The notes under the pieces: model-generated
Seen by the model: the letters and a program-made list of their open reading frames with translations, nothing else
The model's database searches: none
Told to the model about the DNA's origin: nothing
Assembly (NCBI GenBank): GCA_052084925.1
Contig: JBQDEV010000005.1
Coordinates: 163,340-227,339 of the forward strand
Direction of reading: 5' to 3'
DNA length: 64,000 bases
DNA from: CmP2 sp052084925
GTDB taxonomy: Bacteria > Actinomycetota > Actinomycetes > Actinomycetales > Micrococcaceae
Position numbers and translations under genes: made by a program
Shown here: positions 44,492 to 52,827 of the stretch, in pieces
Numbering within the stretch: the stretch's first letter is position 1
Layout: every line of letters starts with the position of its first letter

Positions 44492-44968
44492 TCAGACGGC
44501 GCCGCGGGTGCCGACGTGCTTGGCCCATTCCTCGACGGCCGACCAGTTGCGGAAGTCGCCGAACTGACCGCCGACCACCTTGATCTGCAGCTTCTCGAGG
44601 AAGCCCAGCTTCTCCTCGAACACCGCACCGCGCAGGTAGGTGACGTCACGGGCGCCGAGGGTACCGAGCTTCGCGCGGATGCCGGAGTCGAGCTCAGGAC
44701 CACCCCCGGAGGCGGCGATAAACAGCGACTTCTTGTCCAGTTCGGCCTGGTGGGCAGTGACGAACGCGGTGGCCGGCTTGTGCCAGGCGTTCTGGTAGAC
44801 GGGTGCAACCACGATGACGGCGTCGACGGAATCGAGCAGCTTCGGTGCGGCGGAGACGTCCTCCACGATGGCGTTGACGCCCTTGGCCTCCCGCAGGGTG
44901 GTGCAGATGCGCTCGGCGATCTCGCGGGTGGATCCGTACCGGGTGGAGGCGACAACCAGGGTGGTCAT
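44492..44968 (-). CDS. Flavodoxin-domain protein
   Basis: A 158-residue FMN-binding protein of the flavodoxin/HemG-like group. The phosphate-binding loop VVASTRYGSTREIAERI is at residues 5-21, and VIVVAPVYQNAWHKPATAFV and ASGGGPELD correspond to the other flavin loops. Electron-transfer or menaquinone-dependent protoporphyrinogen-oxidase-like activity is possible, but the haem genes are not nearby. Confidence 0.85.
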   Translation of the reverse strand: MTTLVVASTRYGSTREIAERICTTLREAKGVNAIVEDVSAAPKLLDSVDAVIVVAPVYQNAWHKPATAFVTAHQAELDKKSLFIAASGGGPELDSGIRAKLGTLGARDVTYLRGAVFEEKLGFLEKLQIKVVGGQFGDFRNWSAVEEWAKHVGTRGAV

Positions 44969-45001
44969 GGAGTTCTCTTCCGTCTCGCGTCAGTCTCGTC
45001 C

Positions 45002-45039
45002 GGACGCCGCGCGGGCGTCCGGCCCCGCACGCGTGCGGG
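45002..45039 (-). terminator. Tandem hairpins after the thioredoxin/NHL gene
   Basis: Two adjacent hairpins lie between the NHL gene stop (45118) and the flavodoxin start (44968): GGACGCC-GCGCG-GGCGTCC (45002-45020) and the 16-bp palindrome CCCGCACGCGTGCGGG (45024-45039). They probably terminate NHL transcription. No clear T-tract is seen. Confidence 0.5.
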
Positions 45040-45117
45040 CACCTCACAGTGTAACGGTCAGCAGTCGGTGCCGTCAGCGACTCGTCGCTCGGCGCGGGCT
45101 CAGGACCGTCAGCACAC

Positions 45118-47247
45118 TCAGTGCATCCCGCGCAGGTCCAGGTCCAGTCGGGTCTCCACTGCTGGATCCGTTCCGGTGTCTGCTGCGTCGGCGTGCACGG
45201 TGACCGGGATGCCCCAGTCCTGTTGGTACAGGTGGCAGGCGGCGAAATCCGGGATGGGCTGGCCGGGTTCCCCATCGCAGGCCGCTGCCCGGGCGGTGAT
45301 GTGCAGCACGCCTTCGGTGACCTCCGGGTTCAGCCGCAGGGTGCGAGCCAGTCCGGTGGAGGAGCCCTCGCCGTCGAGCAGCAGCTCTTCCGGGGAGGCG
45401 GAGATTTTCAGCTGGGTGGGGTCGCCCCACCGGTCGTCGAGCTTTTGACCCGTGGGGGCGGCGAAACCGATGCTGATCTCGAATTCCCCGGCGGCCACGG
45501 CGGTCCGCGGGCGCTGGGTCTGCAGCGCGCCCTCGTCGACCTGGAGGAATTCCTCCGGCACGGCCAGGCGCACCAGCTGGTGCGCGTTGGTCTCGACGAC
45601 GACGATGCTGACCGGCTTCCCCTCGGCGTCGTGCTCGACCAGTACGTCGGAGGGTTCGGCCAGGCCGCGGGCCACGGTGGATACGCTGGCCGGCACCGGA
45701 CGACCGTCGGTCCCGGTGGTCTCGGGGGCGTAGCGGCGGATCGCGCCGTTGTAGGTGTCGGCCACCAGCACGGAGCCATCGGGCAGGGCGGTCACCCCGA
45801 GCGGGTGCTGCAGCCGGGCCTGGGCGGGGTCGCCATCGCGGAAGCCGAAGTCGAACAGCCCCTCGCCGATGACGGTGCCCACGGTGCGCGCGGTGCCGGC
45901 AGAATCTCCGGGGCGGACCCAGCGCAGCGAGGAGGTCTCGGAGTCAGCCACCCAGAGGGTGTCGTCGTCGGCGACCGCCAGCCCGGAGGACTGGGCGAAC
46001 CAGGAGGTCTCGGCCGCGCCGTCGAGCAGGCCCTCCAGTCCGGTGCCGGCGTAGACAGCCAGTGCGCTGGTGAGCGGGTCGAAGCTGAAGAGCTGGTGCA
46101 CCCCGGCCATCGCGATGATCACGGTCTGCTCGGCGCCCGACCAGGCCACGTCCCACGGGCTGGAGAGCGAGGTGTCCAGGGGCGCGGTGGCGAAGGGGGC
46201 CAGGGAGACGGCAACGTCTCCGGCGTCACCGGGATCGACGGCGGGGGTCTCCCCGGCGCCGGCGGTTTCGCGGGCGGATTCCTTGGCGCGCTCGGAGTCG
46301 ATAAGCCGCTGCACACCGTTGCCTGCCAAGGTGGTCACGGTGCCGTGGCGCAGCGAAACCCCGCGCAGCCGGTGGTTCACGGAATCGGCGACGACGAGGT
46401 CGTACCCGACCTGCTCCGCCACCTCGGCCGGCAGCAGCGCGGTGCCCTGCGGCTCGTTGAACAGCGCGGTCTCGGCCCCGCCGTCGGCGTAGCCCTTGGC
46501 TCCGATGAGCTCCGGGTTCTGGGTCTGTTCCGGGTCCACGGGGGCGCCGGTGCCGTTGCCGCCGATCACCTGCAGCACCTCGGTGAGATCGGAGTCCACC
46601 TCCACCAGGCGGTGGTGTCCGGTGTCGGTGACCAGGAGCGACCCGGCGCGGGTGCCGCGCCCGGCCAGGTCGATCGCCTTGGCGGGGAACTTCAGATCGC
46701 GGGCCACCGGATCCGGCGCCACGTAGGGGCCGTCACCGCGGTGCAGGGTGCCCTTCTGCTCGTGCTCGGCCACCAGCTCGGCGACCAGCGAACGCAGCCC
46801 GGCCACATGGCCTTCCCCGGAGAGGTGGGCCACGATGTAGCCCTCCGGGTCGACGACGACGAGGGTCGGCCAGGCGCGGGCCGAGTAGGCCTGCCAGGTG
46901 GTCAGTGCCGGGTCGTTGACCACCGGGTGGGTGATGTCGTAGCGCTCCACGGCGGCGGCCACCGACTCGGTGCGGCCCTCATGGTCGAATTTCGGCGAAT
47001 GAACTCCCACGGTGACCAGCACATCGGAGAATTCCTCCTCCAGCGGGCGCAGCTCGTCGAGCACGTGCAGGCAGTTGATGCAGCAGAACGTCCAGAAGTC
47101 CAGCAGCACGATCTTCCCGCGCAGTCCGGCCAGATCCAGGGATTCGCCCCCGGTGTTGAACCAGGTCTCACCCGCGATCTCGGAGGCGCGCACCCGGGCG
47201 GGGCGCGGTGTCGTCGGTGCGGTGGAGGCTGCCGTATCTGTGTTCAT
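45118..47247 (-). CDS. Thioredoxin-like protein with NHL-repeat beta-propeller
   Basis: A 709-residue protein of the NHLRC2-like family. The thioredoxin/TlpA-type domain is at about 20-165, with redox Cys in DFWTFCCINCLHVLDELRPL (Cys56-Ile-Asn-Cys59). Residues 190-560 form the NHL propeller with repeated blocks (NHRLRGVSLRHGTVTTLAGN, HPLGVTALPDGSVLVADTYN). The C-terminal 140 residues are beta-rich with a Cys near DGEPGQPIPDFAACHLYQQ. No signal peptide is seen, so it is cytoplasmic. Precise role unknown. It is divergent from the phosphatase gene. Confidence 0.88.
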   Translation of the reverse strand: MNTDTAASTAPTTPRPARVRASEIAGETWFNTGGESLDLAGLRGKIVLLDFWTFCCINCLHVLDELRPLEEEFSDVLVTVGVHSPKFDHEGRTESVAAAVERYDITHPVVNDPALTTWQAYSARAWPTLVVVDPEGYIVAHLSGEGHVAGLRSLVAELVAEHEQKGTLHRGDGPYVAPDPVARDLKFPAKAIDLAGRGTRAGSLLVTDTGHHRLVEVDSDLTEVLQVIGGNGTGAPVDPEQTQNPELIGAKGYADGGAETALFNEPQGTALLPAEVAEQVGYDLVVADSVNHRLRGVSLRHGTVTTLAGNGVQRLIDSERAKESARETAGAGETPAVDPGDAGDVAVSLAPFATAPLDTSLSSPWDVAWSGAEQTVIIAMAGVHQLFSFDPLTSALAVYAGTGLEGLLDGAAETSWFAQSSGLAVADDDTLWVADSETSSLRWVRPGDSAGTARTVGTVIGEGLFDFGFRDGDPAQARLQHPLGVTALPDGSVLVADTYNGAIRRYAPETTGTDGRPVPASVSTVARGLAEPSDVLVEHDAEGKPVSIVVVETNAHQLVRLAVPEEFLQVDEGALQTQRPRTAVAAGEFEISIGFAAPTGQKLDDRWGDPTQLKISASPEELLLDGEGSSTGLARTLRLNPEVTEGVLHITARAAACDGEPGQPIPDFAACHLYQQDWGIPVTVHADAADTGTDPAVETRLDLDLRGMH

Positions 47248-47377
47248 AGCTCCATTGTCCTCGAAGTCGCGGGCTGGGTGGGCGCGGCTGCGTCACCGTC
47301 GGTCATCGACTGTCACAACAGGGAGCTCATCGCAGACATTCCCGCACCCGGTCCGCAGCACTCCCTTTTCCCCCAGA

Positions 47378-47399
47378 GTGAACAGCACGTGAACACGGC
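47378..47399 (-). promoter_or_regulatory. Probable PHO box (two 11-nt direct repeats)
   Basis: Read on the minus strand, GTTCACGTGCT and GTTCACTCTGG lie in direct tandem with an exact 11-nt period. They match the actinobacterial PhoP direct-repeat unit (G[G/T]TCAYYYR[G/C]G) at 9 and 10 of 11 positions. A phosphatase gene downstream fits phosphate-starvation control. Confidence 0.6.
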
Positions 47400-47478
47400 A
47401 CCTCGGGCACCCTGGTGCGGATCCGCGCGCCCCGACCCGACCGTACCGTCCGGTAGCGCGAGGGTGACGCCGACGAAC

Positions 47479-47489
47479 GTTCACCTGCC
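47479..47489 (+). promoter_or_regulatory. Single PHO-box-like unit near the phosphatase start
   Basis: GTTCACCTGCC matches the PhoP repeat unit at 10 of 11 positions, 95 bases before the phosphatase start. The neighbouring 11-mers are degenerate. Confidence 0.4.
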
Positions 47490-47584
47490 CGTGCTCCGCC
47501 CGTCAGACCGGGGCCCTACGGTGAACCCTGGTCGTCGCTCACGGCGACAACTCCTCCCCACCTCCGCAGAACGGAAGAGAACCG

Positions 47585-49501
47585 ATGTCTAAGAAGACCA
47601 CCACACGCGCCGCCGCTGGCGTGTTGGCCACCGCTGTGGTCGCCGGCGCGTCGCTGGCGCCGGCCTATGCCGACCAGAACGGTTCCGGTGACACCGGGCC
47701 GAAGAACGTGATCGTCATGATTGGCGACGGAATGGGCTACAACCACGTCGTCAACACCAACCTGTATGAGACCGGCCAGTCCCAGTTCATCACCGAGGGC
47801 GCTGCCGGCGCCGTCGCCGAGCTCGACGGCGATCCGGTGCAGAGCTACGAGAGCTTCAATCTGCTGGGCATGTCCACCCACTCCACCTCCAGCCTCGACG
47901 CCGGCTACGCCTACGATTCCGAGGCCGCCTGGGGCTCCTTCGACTGGGCGAACAACACCCCCACTGATTCCGCCGCCGCCGGCACCGCAATGGCCACCGG
48001 CACCAAGACCGACAACGGCAAGCTCAACGTGGACCCCGAGGGCAACGAGCTGACCACCGTCTCCGAGGTTGCACATGAGACCGGCCGCTCCGCCGGTGTG
48101 GTCGCCTCGGTGGACTTCAACCACGCCACGCCCTCGGCCTACGCCGTCGCCAATGAGGACCGCAACGCGTTCCCGCAGATCGGCCACGACATGATCGAGG
48201 CGGAGTACCTGGACGTCATCATGGGTGCCGGTCACCCCGGTTACGACGACGACGGAGCCGAGCGCACCCCGAACTATGGCAAGTTCGCCCAGGCCGATTT
48301 CGAGGCGCTCTCCGGCGGTGACACCGAGTGGGACTACATCGAGTCCAAGTCGGACTTCGAGGCGCTGGCCTCCGGGGAGACCACCTCGGAGAAGGTGTTC
48401 GGTCTGGCCCAGGTGGCCTCCACCCTGCAGCAGAACCGCAGCGGCGACTCGGCGGGCACCCTGCCCGGTGAGGTCGCGTTCAACGACAACGTCCCGGATC
48501 TGCCCACCATGTCGGCCGGTGCGCTGAACGTGCTCGGCCAGAACGACAAGGGCTTCCACCTGATGATCGAGGGCGGGGCCATCGACTGGACCGGCCACGC
48601 CAACCAGACCACCCGCAACATCGAGGAGACCCAGGACTTCAACGCCGCGGTCGACACCGTGATCGACTGGGTCGAGGAGAACTCCTCCTGGGAGGACACC
48701 CTGCTGGTGGTCACCGCCGACCACGAGACCGGATACCTGGGCGGGGCCGAGGACGACCCGGACTTCACCAAGATGTACGGCAACGCCGGCGAGCTGCCCA
48801 CCGTGGGTTGGTCCTCACCGAACCACACCAACCACCTGGTGCCCTACTTCTTCAAGGGGGCCGGCTCGCAAGCACTGCAGAACGCCGTGGTCGGCACCGA
48901 CTCGGTGCGCGGTGACTACATCGACAACACCACCCTGGCCACCCTGCTGAAGGAGGACCTCTGGGCGGAGGATTCGACCCCGGGCGAGCCGACCGAGGGT
49001 GATATCCCGATCGAGGCCGACATCCCCGGACTGCCCGGTGACGACGATGACGACAACGACCAGCCCGGTTCGCTGGTGCTCTCCATCGAAGACGGCACCG
49101 CCACCCTGGGCAACCAGCGCAACGCCGGCGACCGGCTGCGCGTGACCGGAGAACTGCCCGCGGTCTCCGTCACCGACACCCGCCGCACCGGGGCCGGCTG
49201 GGCCGTGTCCGGTCAGTCCACCGAACTCAGCGCCGACGGCGAGACCGTCACCGCTAACCACCTCGGCTGGGCCCCCTTCGTGACCGACTCCACCCACGGC
49301 GCCACCCCGGGATCGAAGGCGCTCGGCGTGCTCTCCGGCGGTGAGGGTCTCTCCGTTCCGGCCACCCTGGGCTCGGCTAACTCCGAGACCCGCCTGGGCA
49401 CCTCGGATTTGGCCGCGGATCTGGTACTCGAGGTCCCCGTCGACACCGAGGCCGGCACCTACACCGGCGCCCTGTCGGTCTCCCTGTTCCCGGTCGACTG
49501 A
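47585..49501 (+). CDS. Secreted alkaline phosphatase with WxL-like C-terminal module
   Basis: A 638-residue secreted enzyme of the PhoA/alkaline phosphatase superfamily that releases inorganic phosphate from monoesters. It has a signal peptide (AAAGVLATAVVAGASLAPAYA, cleavage before DQ near residue 29). Metal and catalytic motifs are intact: VIVMIGDGMG (Asp48), the nucleophile region NTPTDSAAAGTAMATGTKT (Ser129), IEGGAIDWTGHAN and VVTADHETGYLGG. The catalytic domain ends near 460. A Pro/Glu/Asp linker leads to the WxL-like module at 472-638, shared with the nuclease. It is preceded by PHO-box-like repeats and followed by a terminator and the DUF916 gene. Confidence 0.94.
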   Translation: MSKKTTTRAAAGVLATAVVAGASLAPAYADQNGSGDTGPKNVIVMIGDGMGYNHVVNTNLYETGQSQFITEGAAGAVAELDGDPVQSYESFNLLGMSTHSTSSLDAGYAYDSEAAWGSFDWANNTPTDSAAAGTAMATGTKTDNGKLNVDPEGNELTTVSEVAHETGRSAGVVASVDFNHATPSAYAVANEDRNAFPQIGHDMIEAEYLDVIMGAGHPGYDDDGAERTPNYGKFAQADFEALSGGDTEWDYIESKSDFEALASGETTSEKVFGLAQVASTLQQNRSGDSAGTLPGEVAFNDNVPDLPTMSAGALNVLGQNDKGFHLMIEGGAIDWTGHANQTTRNIEETQDFNAAVDTVIDWVEENSSWEDTLLVVTADHETGYLGGAEDDPDFTKMYGNAGELPTVGWSSPNHTNHLVPYFFKGAGSQALQNAVVGTDSVRGDYIDNTTLATLLKEDLWAEDSTPGEPTEGDIPIEADIPGLPGDDDDDNDQPGSLVLSIEDGTATLGNQRNAGDRLRVTGELPAVSVTDTRRTGAGWAVSGQSTELSADGETVTANHLGWAPFVTDSTHGATPGSKALGVLSGGEGLSVPATLGSANSETRLGTSDLAADLVLEVPVDTEAGTYTGALSVSLFPVD

Positions 49502-49579
49502 CCACGCTGAAGCAGTCAGCAGCTGATCAACCAACGATCACGACCTCGGTCCCGCACCCCTCACCGGGGTGCGGGACCG
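48998..49579 (+). repeat. Duplicated WxL-like module and 3' flank, copy 2 (phosphatase)
   Basis: Partner of 11091-11682. The coding part is 504 bases in both copies. Conserved residues resemble Firmicutes WxL domains: VSVTDTRRTGAGWAVSGQS near the first WxL position and AGTYTGALSVSLFPVD at the C-terminus, where the Firmicutes domain has a YxGxLxWxL-like end. The second Trp is replaced here (LSVSL), so I call it WxL-like. Confidence 0.85.
49548..49578 (+). terminator. Terminator after the alkaline phosphatase
   Basis: A 13-bp perfect stem GGTCCCGCACCCC/GGGGTGCGGGACC with loop TCACC, 46 bases after the stop. The stem is shared with the nuclease terminator. It separates, perhaps incompletely, the phosphatase from the DUF916 gene. 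Confidence 0.85.
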
Positions 49580-49631
49580 GCGTCGTCTCCGACATTCTCT
49601 CCCGTCGTCTCCTCCAGAAAGAACGCCACTG

Positions 49632-50792
49632 ATGAACCTGCTGTCCTCCGAAACCCCGCGTCCCGTCTCAGCACTGCTGCCCCTGTCAGCCCTGCTGGTG
49701 GTGCTGACGGTGATGGTGCTGCTGCTCAGCCCCTTACTGGCCGGCCCGGCCACCGCTGACACCGCGGAAGAGTCCGGCTCTGCCGAGCGCACCGTGTGGT
49801 CGCTGACCCCGGCTCTGGAGGCAGATCAGGCAGATACAGCGTCCGAGGAGCCCCGGGTCTCCTTCCGCGCCAGTGTGGATCCCGGTGGCAGCGTGGAGGA
49901 CGCGGTAACGCTGACGAATTTCTCCGCCACCGAGGCCACCTTCACCCTGCAGGCCGCCGACGGGGTGGTCTCCGAGTCCGGGGCCTTTGACATTCTGCGC
50001 CCCGGCGAGGAGAACACCGGTGCCGGGCAGTGGATCGAGTTGGAGCAGACCGAGGTCACGGTGCCCGCCGACGGTGAGGTCACCGTGCCGTTCACGCTCA
50101 CCGTGCCGGAGAACGCCACCCCCGGGGATCACCCCGCCGGCATCGCCGCGTCGGTGTCGTCGGGTTCGGAGGACGACGTCGCCATGGTTTCCCGCGTGGG
50201 CACCCGCATCCACCTGCGCGTCACCGGCGATCTGGCGCCCACCCTGGCGATCGGCGGGCCGGAGGTGGACTACCAGCAGAACTGGAACCCCTTCGCCCCC
50301 GGCACGGCCACCATCACCTGGCAGGTGGCCAATGAGGGCAACGTGCGCCTCGGTGCCCAGCAGTCCCTGGAATCCACCGGGCCGCTGGGGCTGGCCGGGG
50401 CCACCGCCGAGGTGGAACCGATCCGTGAGGTGCTGCCCGGCGGTCAGGCGCAGGTGAGCGTCGAGCAGCGGGTGTGGCCGCTGTTCGGTCTCACCTCACG
50501 CGTCACCGCCACGCCCGCGGTGGTGGGCGAGGACGAGATCGACGCCGAGCTCAGCACGGCCGAGGCCCAGTCCACCACGGCGGCGATCCCGCTCCCGCAG
50601 CTGATCTTGCTGGTGCTGCTGGCGCTGGTGATCTGGTGGCTGGCCACCCGGAAGAAACGGGCGCAGAAAAAGTTCGACGCCGCCGTGGCAGCCGCGGCCG
50701 CCCGGCAGCATCACAGCGATGCTCAGGCGGAGACCGATGCGGAGGAGTCTGCCACCGCGCCGTCACGCAGCACCAGCTCCGAATCGGTGTAG
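49632..50792 (+). CDS. DUF916-type (WxL-interacting-like) membrane-anchored surface protein
   Basis: A 386-residue protein with a signal/TM segment at about 12-42, an ectodomain of two Ig-like beta sandwiches (about 60-300), a C-terminal membrane span (about 322-339, PQLILLVLLALVIWWLAT) and a basic cytoplasmic stop-transfer sequence (RKKRAQKK). The first domain has the DUF916 pattern: VDPGGSVEDAVTLTNFSATE, then VTVPADGEVTVPFTLTVPEN and GDHPAGIAASV. In Firmicutes, proteins of this architecture bind peptidoglycan and partner WxL proteins. The gene follows the WxL-like phosphatase directly. ATG 49632 has only a weak ribosome-binding site. Its 3' end overlaps the convergent ABC gene by 70 bases. 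Confidence 0.8.
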   Translation: MNLLSSETPRPVSALLPLSALLVVLTVMVLLLSPLLAGPATADTAEESGSAERTVWSLTPALEADQADTASEEPRVSFRASVDPGGSVEDAVTLTNFSATEATFTLQAADGVVSESGAFDILRPGEENTGAGQWIELEQTEVTVPADGEVTVPFTLTVPENATPGDHPAGIAASVSSGSEDDVAMVSRVGTRIHLRVTGDLAPTLAIGGPEVDYQQNWNPFAPGTATITWQVANEGNVRLGAQQSLESTGPLGLAGATAEVEPIREVLPGGQAQVSVEQRVWPLFGLTSRVTATPAVVGEDEIDAELSTAEAQSTTAAIPLPQLILLVLLALVIWWLATRKKRAQKKFDAAVAAAAARQHHSDAQAETDAEESATAPSRSTSSESV

Positions 50793-51481
50793 TCCACCAG
50801 AGCTCGGTCGTGGGTGACGATCACGGAGGCGAGGTCGAAATCCCGGGTGAGTTCGGCCAGCAGCGCCATGATCTCCTGCGAGCGCGACTCGTCCAGGGCG
50901 GAGGTGGGTTCGTCGGCGAGCAGCAGCACCGGCTCGCCCATCAGGGCGCGGGCGATATTGACGCGCTGCCGCTGACCGCCGGAGAGCTGATGCACCCGGC
51001 GCGCACCCATCCCGGCCAGCCCGACGGTCTCCAGCAGCTCCTCGGCGCGGTCACGACGACGACGCAGCGCCGCCCCGCGCACCCCGCGCACATGCTCGGT
51101 GACTAACAGCTGCTCCACCGCGGTGAGCCCGGTGAGCAGCTGCGGCTGCTGGAAGATGATCCCGATCCGTTCCCGGCGCAGCCGGGCCCGCTCGGACTCG
51201 GGCAGCTCGGTGACTTCGACGCCGTCAATGCGCACGCCGCCCGCGCTCGGGGTGATCAGGGTGGCCAGCACCGAGAGCAGCGAGGACTTCCCCGACCCGG
51301 ATTCCCCGCGCAGCGCGATCGACCGGCCCCGGGAGGCGGTGAGGCTCACCGAATCCAGGGCGGTGACCTCGCGGGGCTGGCCCTGGTCATCGGTGCCGTC
51401 GGGATAGCGCAGCTGCACGTGGTGTAGCTCGGCGACGGCGCGGGTCACGGTGGTGGTTTCGGTGGTGGAAGGGGTGCGCAT
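50723..51481 (-). CDS. ABC transporter ATP-binding protein (MacB/LolD type)
   Basis: A 252-residue ATPase. Walker A is LRGESGSGKSSLLSVLATLI, the Q-loop FQQPQLLTGLTAVEQ, the signature LSGGQRQRVNIARALM, Walker B LLLADEPTSALDESR and the switch His in VIVTHD. It pairs with the FtsX/MacB-like permease encoded 41 bases upstream. Such exporters handle lipoproteins, peptides or antibiotics. AAAGGA precedes ATG 51481; the frame is open upstream inside the permease gene. Confidence 0.93.
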   Translation of the reverse strand: MRTPSTTETTTVTRAVAELHHVQLRYPDGTDDQGQPREVTALDSVSLTASRGRSIALRGESGSGKSSLLSVLATLITPSAGGVRIDGVEVTELPESERARLRRERIGIIFQQPQLLTGLTAVEQLLVTEHVRGVRGAALRRRRDRAEELLETVGLAGMGARRVHQLSGGQRQRVNIARALMGEPVLLLADEPTSALDESRSQEIMALLAELTRDFDLASVIVTHDRALVDYTDSELVLRDGAVADSSASVSA

Positions 51482-51522
51482 GGCGGGGGTCCTTTCGTGG
51501 AAGTGTGTGTCGGTCTGTCGAA

Positions 51523-52662
51523 TCAGCTGCCGCCGAGGGCGAGCATCGGGTCGACCCGGGAGACCCGGCGCACGGCGAGCGCGGAGCCGAGCACGCCCAG
51601 CACCCACACCCCGATCACGGGCAGGGCCACGGTGGCGGCGTCGAGGGTGAAGGGCACCGCCGTGGCGGCCAGCGCTCCGAGCCCGGCGCCGATGCCGCCG
51701 CCAACGATGACGCCGAGGGCCAGCACCAGCCCGGCCTGGCCGAGGCTGTCGCGCAACAGGTAGCCCGGGGCCGCGCCCAGGGCGCGCAGCACGGCCAGCT
51801 CGCGCGTGCGCTGGATGGTCCACACGGTGACGAAGGCGACGATCACCAGGGCGGAGATCCCGTAGAGGAAGCCCTGCATGGTCAGCAGTGAGCCCTGCTC
51901 GGAAGCATAGGCGGGCAGTCCTGCGAACGACTCGGAGGTGGTGACGGCCAGCATCTGTTGGTCGGCGGCGGCCGTCGCCCAGTCGACCTGCGCTCCGGGC
52001 TCGGCGAAGAGGGCCAGCGCGGTACCGACCAGGGGGCGGGGTCCGGCCTCGGCGTGGGCGATCTGCACCCAGTCCTCGGTGGCGGCCCACACCACCGGGG
52101 AGTGGGCGTAGAACTGGTCGGCCACGATCTCGGCCACCACCAGCTCGGTCTGGCCCACGGTCACAGTGTCGCCGGCGGCCAGCCCTGTGTCCTCGGCCAC
52201 GGTCTCCGAGACCACGAGCTCGCCCGGGAGCGGGTCCGGGTGCTGCCCCGTGTCCGCCCCGGCGTTCTCCAGGGCCCGGCCCATCAACCCGGAATCGGCC
52301 GGAGTGCCGACCACGGCGACGGGCGCGGATCCAGCGCCAGAGTCGGTGCCGGCGAGCAGGGTCTGGGCGAATCCGACCGGCACGGCGGAGTCGACGCCCT
52401 CGACCTCGTTCCAGCCCGCCACCTGCTCGGCGGTGACCCCGGCCTGCGGGAACGACACCTCCTCGGGGGCGTCGTCGTCGATCATCGATCCCACCGCGAT
52501 CCGGTCGGCATCGAGTCCTTCCAAGACGGCGGTGTTCTGGTGGCCCAGCCCGGAGGTGAGCCCGGAGAGCATCACCAACAGCACGGTGATCATGCCCACC
52601 ACCGCCCCCATCAGGGTGAAGCGGCCGGCCGCCGCGCGGATCTCTCGGAGTCCTACAAACAT
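51523..52662 (-). CDS. FtsX/MacB-like ABC transporter permease
   Basis: A 379-residue permease with four spans: TM1 (about 12-36, FTLMGAVVGMITVLLVML), a large extracytoplasmic MacB-periplasmic-core-like domain (about 45-240) and three spans with the FtsX motif TIQRTRELAVLRALGAAPGY. ATG 52662 follows AAAGGG at eight bases; the longer frame from 52761 includes the divergent promoter region. It is next to a two-component system, a frequent arrangement for antibiotic-peptide detoxification. Confidence 0.9.
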   Translation of the reverse strand: MFVGLREIRAAAGRFTLMGAVVGMITVLLVMLSGLTSGLGHQNTAVLEGLDADRIAVGSMIDDDAPEEVSFPQAGVTAEQVAGWNEVEGVDSAVPVGFAQTLLAGTDSGAGSAPVAVVGTPADSGLMGRALENAGADTGQHPDPLPGELVVSETVAEDTGLAAGDTVTVGQTELVVAEIVADQFYAHSPVVWAATEDWVQIAHAEAGPRPLVGTALALFAEPGAQVDWATAAADQQMLAVTTSESFAGLPAYASEQGSLLTMQGFLYGISALVIVAFVTVWTIQRTRELAVLRALGAAPGYLLRDSLGQAGLVLALGVIVGGGIGAGLGALAATAVPFTLDAATVALPVIGVWVLGVLGSALAVRRVSRVDPMLALGGS

Positions 52663-52827
52663 CTCAGTGCCCTTTCGAATCGGCCTCGCGGCCCCTCTGG
52701 TGTCGTCTTTCTGTGTTGCCTCCATCCCATCGCGGGCGTCCGGGCCCGCACATCGGGACAAGGGCTGATCCTGGAATCAACCGAACGGTCGATACCGGGG
52801 CGCGGACGCAGCCGATACCGTGGAGGG

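Larger units (their letters stand above)
47248..47584. promoter_or_regulatory. Divergent intergenic region with several GTTCAC elements
   Basis: This 337-base region holds the promoters of the NHL gene (-) and the alkaline phosphatase (+). It contains four GTTCAC/GTGAAC elements (47378, 47389, 47479, 47521), two of them in direct repeat. CCTACGG near 47515 may be part of the phosphatase promoter. Confidence 0.6.

Noticed and set aside
45121..47592. An 823-codon plus-strand open frame over the thioredoxin/NHL gene
   Set aside because: Antisense shadow of a gene with clear thioredoxin and NHL motifs; it also runs into the phosphatase promoter and start.
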